A stretch of 22,367 nucleotides of DNA from a virus: the IMG/VR virus record IMGVR_UViG_3300009285_000774, positions 1 through 22,367 of that record, one strand, 5' to 3'. The notes beneath the pieces were generated by a model that had not been told where the DNA came from, made no database searches, and saw only the letters and a program-made list of their open reading frames with translations. This document shows, piece after piece, positions 15,685-22,304 of this stretch. How positions within the stretch are numbered: the first letter of the stretch is position 1; every line of letters begins with the position of its first letter. Made by a program: the position numbers and the translations under genes.

Positions 15685-16426
15685 AATAGACCTCCATCCC
15701 TCTTCCGTCGAGTATGTAGTGCTCCATGATGAGCGCGCACAAGTCGAACTCGGTGAACGTATCTGTCTCCGGTACCTGCCACGCCTCCACCTCGATGTAA
15801 TAGATCTGGTTGTTCGGCGCGTCCCTCGATTCGAGGACCATGCTGTCGAGATCCTCGTCGTGGTCCGATGGAAGCTGATGCGTAAACCACTGGTACCACC
15901 GCGGGTGGTTTACCGTCACGACTCCCGAGGCGAGCGAAAAATGCCGTTTGTACTTGTCGGTGAGAATAGCCTCCGCCACGATCCCGCCTTTGTCGCGGTA
16001 GATGAACGTCTCGCGGTTGCGATGCATCGCCGAAACCTGCCCACCCGTGTTGTGCCAGTGCTTCACCGCCCGGTCGATATCGTCCGGCTTCCGCATCGGC
16101 GAGGTCGGGAGCAAAGTCGCCATCGTCCAGTCGAGCCCGATGTCGGCCTCGAGCACCTCGATAGCGTGGAGGAGTGGACGGTTCGCGGCCACAAGATCAG
16201 CGTCAGGCCAATTCGGCCGACGAATCACTTCGGCACCGTAGCGCCACCCGATCTCCTCGATCTCATCATCGTCGGTGGACAGCACTACCCGATCCACCGT
16301 CCGCGAGTTGATCGCCTGCACGATCGACCACGCCACAAGCGGATGGCCGCAAAAGTTCTTCACGTTCTTCCGCGGCACCCGTTTCGATCCGCCGCGAGCG
16401 ATGACGATAGCCACAACAGGTTGCAT
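15671..16426 (-). CDS. NeuA-like CMP-sugar (acylneuraminate-type) cytidylyltransferase
   Basis: A 251-aa protein of the CMP-Neu5Ac / CMP-Kdo synthetase family, which joins CTP and a keto-acid sugar to give a CMP-sugar and pyrophosphate. Visible motifs: the CTP loop IARGGSKRVPRKN (9-21), VVLSTDDDEI (47-56), LLPTSPMRKPDDI (105-117), and the C-terminal ETDTFTEFDL (220-229). Length is typical. The start lies 3 bases after the permease stop, inside one continuous operon, and the DUF115/Maf-like gene follows downstream. NeuA, PseF and LegF subtypes cannot be separated by eye, so the sugar (sialic, pseudaminic, legionaminic or other) is open. Confidence 0.88.
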   Translation of the reverse strand: MQPVVAIVIARGGSKRVPRKNVKNFCGHPLVAWSIVQAINSRTVDRVVLSTDDDEIEEIGWRYGAEVIRRPNWPDADLVAANRPLLHAIEVLEADIGLDWTMATLLPTSPMRKPDDIDRAVKHWHNTGGQVSAMHRNRETFIYRDKGGIVAEAILTDKYKRHFSLASGVVTVNHPRWYQWFTHQLPSDHDEDLDSMVLESRDAPNNQIYYIEVEAWQVPETDTFTEFDLCALIMEHYILDGRGMEVYYDYK

Positions 16427-16429
16427 ACT

Positions 16430-17239
16430 CTACTCCCTCACGGCTCCCCCGAGAGCCGTCACAAAATATTTGTTGGCGATGAGAAATATCGCAAGCATCG
16501 GTAGCGCCAACACCACCGCGGATGCAAGTGAGTACCCGATCGGGTTCACGGTCGCCTCACCCCCGCCCCTGCTCATCGCCGCTCGCATAAGCCCGATCAA
16601 AAGCGTGTGCACGTCGGGCCGTTGCAATTGCAGGAGTTGCCACAGATAATCGCCCAGCGCCCCGAGCCCCGAGAACAACGCGATCGCCGTTATAATCGGG
16701 CGGCTGATCGGCGCGACTATCCGTAGCAGGATCTGCAAGTCGTTCGCCCCATCGATCCGCGCCGAGTCCATCACGCCCTTCGGGACCGTCTCGAAATACG
16801 CGCGAGCCAGGTAAAGACCCATCGGCATGTAGCACAGCGGGAGCACCGCCGACCATAGCGTCCCCGCCACCCCGAGCTTCCGCATGACCACGAATAGCGG
16901 GATGATAAGCGACATCCGCGGCACCATCACTCCCGACAAAAGAAGCGCCCACAACACCCGCTTGCACCGGAACGAGTAGAACGCGAAGGCGTACCCGCCG
17001 CTTGCCGATACCGCCACCGCGAGCACAACAGTCATCGCGAGCACAATGCCGGAGTTCCGCGCCCACAGCAGAACCGGATGCGACGTCACCCATCGGTAGT
17101 TGTCCAGCGTCGGCATCCGAGGCCAGAAACGAGGAGGCATAATGAACAGCCCCCGCATCTCCGTCAACGATCCCACGATGAGAAACCACACAGGGAGTAG
17201 CATCACGACGATGATGGCGACAAGTACTGCTCGGTTCAC
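16430..17239 (-). CDS. Sugar ABC transporter permease, MalG-type
   Basis: A 269-aa inner-membrane permease. A longer open frame extends upstream to 17776, but the extra N-terminus is low-complexity and lies antisense-like over the preceding permease, so the GTG at 17239 (GTGA overlap with the previous stop) is the real start. Six hydrophobic segments are visible, with SGGYAFAFYSF (80-90), characteristic of MalG-type subunits. The cytoplasmic EAA-like loop is VMDSARIDGANDLQILLRIV (156-175), which would contact an ATPase. The partner is the permease upstream, with the binding protein before that. No ATPase gene is in the window. Confidence 0.9.
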   Translation of the reverse strand: MNRAVLVAIIVVMLLPVWFLIVGSLTEMRGLFIMPPRFWPRMPTLDNYRWVTSHPVLLWARNSGIVLAMTVVLAVAVSASGGYAFAFYSFRCKRVLWALLLSGVMVPRMSLIIPLFVVMRKLGVAGTLWSAVLPLCYMPMGLYLARAYFETVPKGVMDSARIDGANDLQILLRIVAPISRPIITAIALFSGLGALGDYLWQLLQLQRPDVHTLLIGLMRAAMSRGGGEATVNPIGYSLASAVVLALPMLAIFLIANKYFVTALGGAVRE

Positions 17240-18042
17240 CGCTGCACCCGTTGTCTCACGAGCGCGACGCCCATCATCATCACGAGCAAGATCATCGACA
17301 TCGCCGCGGCCGGTCCATGCCTCGACATCACGAAAGCCTCGCGGTAGATCACCCATCCCATAGTCGCGGCGTACTCGAACGGAGCGAGCGCGTAGATCGT
17401 CTCGAACACCTGCGGAGCCGCGACCACCGTGAGTAGTACCAGCACCCCTATCGTCCGCGAGATCATCGGGAGTACTATCCGCAGCTTGATCATCCACCAC
17501 GGAGCCCCGTCTATCACCGCCGCGTCGTAGATGCTCGTGTCGATCCCGAGGATCGAGGCAAGCACCACGATGAGCACGCCTCCGAGTCCGGTCGTAGCCA
17601 CGATCAGCACGATCGCAGGTATGGCAGTCACCCCCTGCGCAAACCACTGCACATGCATCCCGAGAATCCAGTTGATCGGCCCTTGCGAGTGGAAGATCCA
17701 CCGCCACACCTGCGAGATGATGATTCCCGCAGCTACCACAGGGAGGTACATGAGCACTCGGATCACATCGTGCCATCGTTTCCGCTCACGCATGACGAGG
17801 AGCGCGATTGTCACCGCGCCCCCCACCGATAGCGTCACCATCCCGATCGCATACCACAGGCTGTTGAGCATCGACCGCAAAAAAACCGGGTCGCCGAATG
17901 CTCGCGCGTAGTTCGCAAATCCGACGAACCGGCTGACTATGAAGTTGGTCCTGTATAAGCTGATGACAACGAGTTCGCCCACAGGCCAAATCGCGAACAG
18001 AGCGCACGCGACGAGCGACGGTGCCAACAGCAAGTACTTCAT
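17236..18042 (-). CDS. Sugar ABC transporter permease, MalF-type
   Basis: A 268-aa permease with an N-terminal helix (LLLAPSLVACALFAIWP), FVGFANYARAF at 39-49 (the typical N-terminal signature of these subunits) and about six membrane spans. The EAA loop is IYDAAVIDGAPWWMIKLRIV (171-190), followed by LP. The ATG overlaps the binding-protein stop (ATGA), and the stop overlaps the next permease (GTGA). Both junctions predict balanced synthesis of the pair. Of the CUT1 (oligosaccharide) type by length and motif; substrate not readable. Confidence 0.9.
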   Translation of the reverse strand: MKYLLLAPSLVACALFAIWPVGELVVISLYRTNFIVSRFVGFANYARAFGDPVFLRSMLNSLWYAIGMVTLSVGGAVTIALLVMRERKRWHDVIRVLMYLPVVAAGIIISQVWRWIFHSQGPINWILGMHVQWFAQGVTAIPAIVLIVATTGLGGVLIVVLASILGIDTSIYDAAVIDGAPWWMIKLRIVLPMISRTIGVLVLLTVVAAPQVFETIYALAPFEYAATMGWVIYREAFVMSRHGPAAAMSMILLVMMMGVALVRQRVQR

Positions 18043-19283
18043 TCGTCGGCGATTGCCCGGTTGATCGCCTCGGCGTACTCGCGGATCGCAGCTTTAGGCG
18101 TCACCTCGAGCTTGAGCACCCGTTGAAGAATCGGGAAGTGCTGCGGCCTGGTACGCGCGAAAAACGGCATCGTCGAACCGAAATCGAACACCCCGAAGTC
18201 GGCCATGATCCGCGCCGTCTCCGCTACCCGCGGATCGTCCTTGAGGAATCGAGCGTCACGCCGCGAAGGGACGTTTCCCATGAGCGTGGCGTACTCCTGA
18301 AATTTGACCCCGTTGGCGTACTCGACGAATCGCGCAGCCCACTTATCGGCCTCGGTACCCGTCTTGTGCACGACGAACGCCGCGGCGCTCACGTAGGTCG
18401 GGGCACCTCCCGGGAACGGGAAAAACTGATAGTCAAATGGTTTCCCGGTCCCGTTGCTAAACACGGTGTCAAAGTACGGCTTGATCCACGCCGGGAAGAA
18501 AGCGGTCGCCGCGAGTTCGCCCCGTGCCCACTGCAACACGTAGTCGTCATCGGTCAGCGTCGCCGCGTCGGGCGGGATGTAGCCGTTGCGAACCAGCGTC
18601 TGGAAAAACTCGTATGCCTTCGCGCCGCCCTTGTCGATGGTCGTGATGGCGTACCCGTCCGCGTAGTACTCCGCTCCGAAGCTCGCAAACCAGTTGTTGA
18701 TGAGGTAGTCGCCGGATTGATTCGCAGCGAACATCCCCGTTGCCCACTTCTCACCGCCGTATTTCTGCTTCACGAGCTCGGCCATCTTCAGGAAATCCTC
18801 GATGGTCCAGTCCCAGGTAGGCGTAAACCCGATCTCCCGCATGATCTCCATGTTGACCGCCATGCCCTGAGCTCCGCCTACGTCGGGGAGTCCGAGTACC
18901 TTGCCATCGCGCGTGTATGGACTAAGGTCGACGTATTGGTCGAGGTCGCGGATGTAGCCGTTGAGCGGGAGCGCGAACTCCGAGACAAGAGACTCGCTAA
19001 CTCTCCCGATGAAATCGACGTAGATGTTCGGAGTGTCCCCCGCGGCGTTGAGCGCAACCATCGTGAGCGCTGAGCCGGTGGACAGATCAATCTGCAGCAT
19101 CTCCACCGTCACGCCAGGGAAGTCTGCCCGCATCCTCTCGGCCGCGTCGTCGTATCGGGTCCAGCCGCCGAGATCGGGATTGCCGCCGTGCAAGAGCGTG
19201 ATCGTCCGCTCCTCCTGTAGTCCAGCTCCGAATACCGAACCGGCGATGAAGAGCACTACCAAAAACAAGATCCATCTTTTCAT
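18039..19283 (-). CDS. Family 1 sugar-binding protein of ABC importer
   Basis: A 414-aa extracytoplasmic solute-binding protein. Residues 1-20 are a signal peptide (MKRW then hydrophobic, ending VFGAG) with no lipobox cysteine, so probably secreted or periplasmic rather than a lipoprotein. The mature part matches the family 1 fold: TITLLHGGNPDLGGW near the start, GLPDVGGAQGMAVNMEIMRE, TPTWDWTIEDFLKMAELVK and WARGELAATAFFPAWIKPY. An ATG with GGAGG lies upstream, and the start overlaps the zinc-ribbon stop. It would capture a sugar or glycan fragment for the two permeases. Cognate sugar unknown. Confidence 0.9.
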   Translation of the reverse strand: MKRWILFLVVLFIAGSVFGAGLQEERTITLLHGGNPDLGGWTRYDDAAERMRADFPGVTVEMLQIDLSTGSALTMVALNAAGDTPNIYVDFIGRVSESLVSEFALPLNGYIRDLDQYVDLSPYTRDGKVLGLPDVGGAQGMAVNMEIMREIGFTPTWDWTIEDFLKMAELVKQKYGGEKWATGMFAANQSGDYLINNWFASFGAEYYADGYAITTIDKGGAKAYEFFQTLVRNGYIPPDAATLTDDDYVLQWARGELAATAFFPAWIKPYFDTVFSNGTGKPFDYQFFPFPGGAPTYVSAAAFVVHKTGTEADKWAARFVEYANGVKFQEYATLMGNVPSRRDARFLKDDPRVAETARIMADFGVFDFGSTMPFFARTRPQHFPILQRVLKLEVTPKAAIREYAEAINRAIADE

Positions 19284-19519
19284 CTATGGTCCTCCATGAC
19301 TCGTGCTACCGCCCTATTTTTGTTTTTGTCAACCCCGTCTGCGTGATATCCGCAAAGATTGCAGTGATAGCTCCCGTGGTGATCGGTCAACATCCTCGCG
19401 TGACACTCTGGGCAGGGCCGGACATGGACGAACCACTCGCCCCGACAGCCGGATGCCGTGCGAACGTTGGGGTCGTTTTGCTTCGGCATGATCAGGACGA
19501 CATCATAGTATCGCGCCAT
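19280..19519 (-). CDS. Small zinc-ribbon protein, 79 aa
   Basis: Two Cys pairs, CPEC (36-39) and CNLC (54-57), form a probable zinc ribbon, with His residues between. It is the first gene after the repeat array and overlaps the binding-protein start by 4 nt, so it leads the cargo operon. An AGGAGGG lies about 16 bases before the ATG at 19519, farther than usual. A later ATG at residue 11 (MPKQND) has no better site. Could act as a regulator; no family recognised. Confidence 0.65.
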   Translation of the reverse strand: MARYYDVVLIMPKQNDPNVRTASGCRGEWFVHVRPCPECHARMLTDHHGSYHCNLCGYHADGVDKNKNRAVARVMEDHR

Positions 19520-19553
19520 GTGACGGCTCGTAATTCCCTCCTATCGCCAAACC

Positions 19554-19752
19554 GGCTCGCTCGGGCTACATGGGTTACTCGGTAACGTTGGCTCGCTCTT
19601 TACCGATGGGTTTCTCTAGACTCATGGCTAGCTCGCTCACTTAGGGTTTCTCAGGTACATCGGCTCGCTCGCGCGCGTCGGGTGGCTCGGCGGGGGATGG
19701 CTCGCTCGCGTAATCTGGGTTTCTCGCTATTCCTAGCTTATTCATTACGCGC
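19554..19752. repeat. 18-bp-period tandem array with alternating half-units
   Basis: Eleven consecutive units, all 18 bp except one of 19. On the plus strand odd units start GGCTCGCTC and even units start GGGTTTCTC (or GGGTTACTC); each is followed by a 9-bp non-conserved half. Starts: 19554, 19572, 19590, 19608, 19626, 19644, 19662, 19680 (19 bp), 19699, 19717, 19735 (degenerate). The array fills the gap after the IS110-like gene and overlaps its last codons. A 7-bp hairpin (TCGGTAA 19579-19585 with TTACCGA 19600-19606) lies within. Both strands carry stop codons through it, so it is not coding. Candidate roles: iteron, ParB-type site or operator cluster. Confidence 0.75.
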
Positions 19753-20527
19753 TATGTCTTTTCCCGAGATACTCGCTCTGATACGGCTCCCGCACCGGCA
19801 AGCCTTCGAGTGTCCGCCATGCGACGTACAGGTCTCGGAGGAACATCTTGACCATGTACCGCGTCGCGGCCTTGTGCTGATGCCCCGCCTTCGGTCGCGC
19901 CTTGTCGGTCGGATTCTTGCTCGCCGTCCCCCACTCCGCGGACTCAAGACGATGCTTCATGTTGTCGTAGTACTCCCGGTAGGGAGAATTGCATTTCAAG
20001 AACGACGGTCCAAGCACCCCGCATAGCTTTGCTTTCAGAAATTGGTTGTACGGACAGAGGTAGCCTTTCGTCCGCTTGTCACCCCGGATCTTGTCGGTAG
20101 TCGGAATCAGTTTCCGTTCCTTTCCCTTGCCTTTGGCGAGCTTCCCGAATACCTCACCGGGATTCAGCCCGGCAAACTGCCATATCTTCGACACCGTAGT
20201 AGCACGTTCAATGTCAATCTCAGATATGAGCACGGCCGCGACCGACTCGCCGACTCCTTTCGCGTCGGCAAGAAAGGCGATCCACAATGGATGCGTATGA
20301 ACTTCTTTCGCGAGATCCTTGAACAGCGCCTCCTCGAAAGCGAAAATGCTTTGACGCCTCTCTCGAAGGACAAGCATCATGGTTTCATCCGTCTCCGGAG
20401 CTCCCGCCTTTGCCTCGCCGTCTTTCTTGATTCCAAGTCGCCCATCAAGCGCAATGCGCTCATCCTGATAATCGTAGTACGCTCGCATGTTGATCTTAAT
20501 CGAGTTGCGAATGGCATCTTTCATCAT
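19745..20527 (-). CDS. IS110/IS116-type C-terminal domain protein, no RuvC half
   Basis: A 260-aa protein. Residues 88-125 (DAKGVGESVAAVLISEIDIE then VSKIWQFAGLNPGE) match the helix-hairpin-helix-like start of the IS110-family C-terminal domain. Residues about 150-195 (RGDKRTKGYLCPYNQFLKAK then SPYREYYDNMKHR) and 218-245 continue it. The N-terminal DEDD RuvC-like domain of real IS110 transposases is absent; instead there is a helical 1-80 region. It is too short and lacks element ends, so it is not an insertion sequence. It is a phage gene of unknown role, coupled to the ParB-like gene (ATGA overlap, with GAGGTGG before the ATG). Confidence 0.7.
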   Translation of the reverse strand: MMKDAIRNSIKINMRAYYDYQDERIALDGRLGIKKDGEAKAGAPETDETMMLVLRERRQSIFAFEEALFKDLAKEVHTHPLWIAFLADAKGVGESVAAVLISEIDIERATTVSKIWQFAGLNPGEVFGKLAKGKGKERKLIPTTDKIRGDKRTKGYLCPYNQFLKAKLCGVLGPSFLKCNSPYREYYDNMKHRLESAEWGTASKNPTDKARPKAGHQHKAATRYMVKMFLRDLYVAWRTLEGLPVREPYQSEYLGKRHSA

Positions 20528-21201
20528 GCCACCTCGTCAAGAATAACGCCGATCGCCGTGTGAAGTTCCCGGAGTTTCGCCGTTGTCTTTTCAGTGAGTT
20601 CGAGCGCTTCTGCCCGGAGCGCATTCAAAAGCATGTAAGCGTACATCTCAGGAAGGCATCCGTTCGCAGTCCGCGCATAATGCTCTTGTGAATCTGTCAG
20701 CGTCTTTCCGGCAAGACCGCGAGCCCCGGCTGGAAGCGGGATAGTTTCTCCGCTCTGCGTCTTCGCCGATCGGCTCTTGACGAACTCTTTCATGACTTCC
20801 GGATCCATGTGCAAGGCCTCGGCGATCGCAGCCGGAGGGATCTTGTACTTCCGTGCACGGATGATGAAATGCGCCCGATCCTTCGGACCCATGACAAGCC
20901 CGTGTTGCGAATTATAGGCCCCTGCCGCAAGAAACATCTCGGCGTCGGTAGCAAAGTCGTGTAGATCGACATCGATTTCGGTGTCTTCTCCGAACACGTC
21001 AAGAACGGCTCTCGTCCGGTGAAAACCGTCTACAATGCGCAGATCCTTTTTGTTGGCGACGACAGGCGGGAGGGAATAGCCGGAACGTAACGCCGCTCGC
21101 ATTCGCGCTACGTTGGTCGAATCGAGTACCTGCGCCGATTGCCTCGGCCACAAGCTCCAGTCGAACACTAGCTCAATGGCTTTGATCTTTGTGATTCCCA
21201 T
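20524..21201 (-). CDS. ParB-like nuclease-fold protein
   Basis: A 225-aa protein. VDGFHRTRAVLDVFG (58-71) is the conserved G-x-H-R motif of the ParB/sulfiredoxin fold. Residues about 108-141 (DRAHFIIRARKYKIPPAAIA and onward) look like a helix-turn-helix, as in ParB. An ATG at 21237 is also in frame, but the ATG at 21201 has GAGGAGGT seven bases upstream and a candidate promoter 50 bases before it, so this start is preferred. Such phage ParB-like proteins may bind DNA or act as CTPases or nucleases. The neighbouring repeat array is a possible binding site. Function not demonstrated. Confidence 0.75.
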   Translation of the reverse strand: MGITKIKAIELVFDWSLWPRQSAQVLDSTNVARMRAALRSGYSLPPVVANKKDLRIVDGFHRTRAVLDVFGEDTEIDVDLHDFATDAEMFLAAGAYNSQHGLVMGPKDRAHFIIRARKYKIPPAAIAEALHMDPEVMKEFVKSRSAKTQSGETIPLPAGARGLAGKTLTDSQEHYARTANGCLPEMYAYMLLNALRAEALELTEKTTAKLRELHTAIGVILDEVA

Positions 21202-21253
21202 CGGGAACCTCCTCACGAAATATGGACTTCCCGGCACAACGCGCCGGTTAATT

Positions 21254-21282
21254 AACTCTACACCCTCACCTCCTCGCGGTCA
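21254..21282 (-). promoter_or_regulatory. Candidate sigma70 promoter upstream of ParB-like gene
   Basis: TTGACC (21282-21277), a 17-bp spacer and TAGAGT (21259-21254) fit a sigma70 promoter on the minus strand. The palindrome GTTAATTAAC (21246-21255) covers the expected start site and could be an operator. The 118-bp gap 21202-21319 has no other credible coding content. Confidence 0.55.
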
Positions 21283-21319
21283 AGCGCTTTTGCGTCGGAT
21301 GCTTGTGGCCGGTGATAGG

Positions 21320-21427
21320 TCACCGATGCTTCCCTGCCCGATTGTCGCGTACGCGAAGGCAGATGGCGAGTACCGTCAAGCTCCCCGCGATAAGCGCGAG
21401 GGCGACGTAGAGCGCTGCGAGGGTCAT
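21320..21427 (-). CDS. Predicted single-pass membrane peptide, 35 aa
   Basis: ATG at 21427 overlaps the stop of the gene upstream (ATGA), and the TGA is at 21320-21322. The product starts MTLAALYVALALIAGSLTVL, one hydrophobic helix (about 2-23), then a basic tail (LRVRDNRAGKHR). Too small for family recognition, but the coupling and clean helix-plus-basic-tail design support it. Could be a holin-like or membrane-interacting peptide; speculative. Confidence 0.5.
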   Translation of the reverse strand: MTLAALYVALALIAGSLTVLAICLRVRDNRAGKHR

Positions 21428-21861
21428 CGCTTCACCTCGGCACCGCATCGGGGGCAGAAGTGGTCGGCCATCATCATCTGCGCACTACATTTCCCACAAG
21501 TCCTATCGCACAGTACTGATTCCACATGGCCCAACAAAACCGGTGTTATCTCCACGCACCGGCGGTAGCGATTCCGCCCACTTCCGTGGATGATCTCCTC
21601 CCTCACCCAGTGGCCCTCTCCGTCAGGAAGATTCCATCCGCTGATCCACACCACATCCGGCATCTCGGGTTCCGGCTCGACAGGATCGAGGTAACACCAC
21701 CGCACCGGTTTTGCGGCCACCGCAAAGCAGTATTCGTGAAACGCAGGCTCCGTCCATACTCCCGCCCGCATCGCATATACGTGGTTGTTGAATTGCAAAA
21801 ACACATGCTTGCTCGTGTCCGTCGGCGGGTTCGTGCCGTCGTACTTCACCCATTCGCTCAT
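21424..21861 (-). CDS. Protein with DUF551-like N-part and C-terminal zinc ribbon, 145 aa
   Basis: A longer in-frame start exists (22020), but the ATG at 21861 has the repeated AGGAGGGAGTC element upstream, and the extra N-terminus is a shadow of the membrane-peptide gene. The N-terminal part (MSEWVKYDG, then VRWCYLDPVEPEPE) loosely resembles short phage DUF551-type proteins. The C-terminus has CGKC and CPRC (residues about 123-141), a zinc-ribbon pattern. It overlaps both neighbours by 4 nt. Role unknown. Confidence 0.6.
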   Translation of the reverse strand: MSEWVKYDGTNPPTDTSKHVFLQFNNHVYAMRAGVWTEPAFHEYCFAVAAKPVRWCYLDPVEPEPEMPDVVWISGWNLPDGEGHWVREEIIHGSGRNRYRRCVEITPVLLGHVESVLCDRTCGKCSAQMMMADHFCPRCGAEVKR

Positions 21862-22031
21862 GACTCCCTCCTCGCCTTCCACAGCTTCCGACGCCTGCGC
21901 TTCCGCAGCCACGTCGCTACGTCGATCATTTGCCCGCACAGCACCACCGCGAGCAGCCACTTGATCGGGAACAATATCGCAAGCGCTATCCCGCTCACGA
22001 TCCCGAGCGCCCATACCCAAACGTCCTTCAT
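21858..22031 (-). CDS. Predicted single-pass membrane peptide, 57 aa
   Basis: ATG at 22031 overlaps the upstream stop (ATGA) and follows the AGGAGGGAGTC element. The product begins MKDVWVWALGIVSGIALAIL, one or two hydrophobic segments to about residue 40, then a strongly basic tail (WLRKRRRRKLWKARRES). The last codons are made from the RBS element of the next gene. Possible membrane anchor or lysis-related peptide; not demonstrated. Confidence 0.6.
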   Translation of the reverse strand: MKDVWVWALGIVSGIALAILFPIKWLLAVVLCGQMIDVATWLRKRRRRKLWKARRES

Positions 22032-22294
22032 GACTCCCTCCTACTCCCGTATGGATATCCTGACTCGCCCCTCATGTTTCTTTCGGCGAGCACATGGTCT
22101 ACGAAGACACCCACTCGCCCCGCGCCGAAGCACGCCTCGCAGTAGTCCACGGTCTGCTCGCAGGTCGTGAAGCTGTTGGGCAGTATCGCGGTGTGCTGAA
22201 TGATGACATGCCCGCCCATCCGGCACCCCGTGTCAAACTTCACTCGCTCCCCGCACACGTCGCACGTAACGATTCGTTCCTCTCGCACGCTCAT
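22028..22294 (-). CDS. Small Cys-pair (zinc-binding) protein, 88 aa
   Basis: Start chosen at the ATG at 22294, preceded by AGGAGGGAGTC. A further in-frame ATG at 22339 lacks that element. The product begins MSVREERIVTCDVCGERVKF. Cys pairs CDVC (11-14) and CEAC (52-55), with additional Cys and His between, suggest a zinc knuckle. It ends with the shared RRES tail encoded by the next gene's RBS element. No family recognised. Confidence 0.65.
   Translation of the reverse strand: MSVREERIVTCDVCGERVKFDTGCRMGGHVIIQHTAILPNSFTTCEQTVDYCEACFGAGRVGVFVDHVLAERNMRGESGYPYGSRRES
22029..22042 (-). promoter_or_regulatory. Repeated 14-bp RBS/start element (one of three copies)
   Basis: AGGAGGGAGTCATG on the minus strand occurs identically at 22042-22029, 22305-22292 and 21872-21859. 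Each copy supplies the Shine-Dalgarno sequence and ATG of a gene. In two cases it also encodes the final RRES codons and, with the ATGA overlap, the stop of the gene before. Confidence 0.75.
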
Positions 22295-22304
22295 GACTCC
22301 CTCC

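Noticed and set aside
15524-16504. Long plus-strand open frame (326 aa) opposite the cytidylyltransferase
   Set aside because: It is antisense to a gene with clear enzyme motifs; the translation is Arg/His/Pro-rich with no recognisable domain. GC-rich coding creates such shadows.
17240-17776. N-terminal extension of the MalG-type permease
   Set aside because: The added residues are Asp/Arg/His-rich and lie over the other permease in a different frame; the GTG at 17239 gives a normal permease length and a GTGA overlap.
19554-19752. CRISPR array
   Set aside because: Units are 18 bp with 9-bp cores and 9-bp free halves, far shorter than CRISPR repeats and spacers, and no cas genes are present.
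19745-20527. Complete IS110 insertion sequence with bridge RNA
   Set aside because: The RuvC-like DEDD domain is missing, the gene is translationally coupled to the phage gene before it, and no element ends are visible.
21202-21237. Upstream start for the ParB-like gene
   Set aside because: The ATG at 21201 has a strong Shine-Dalgarno sequence at the right distance; the 12 extra residues are encoded by the leader containing that site.
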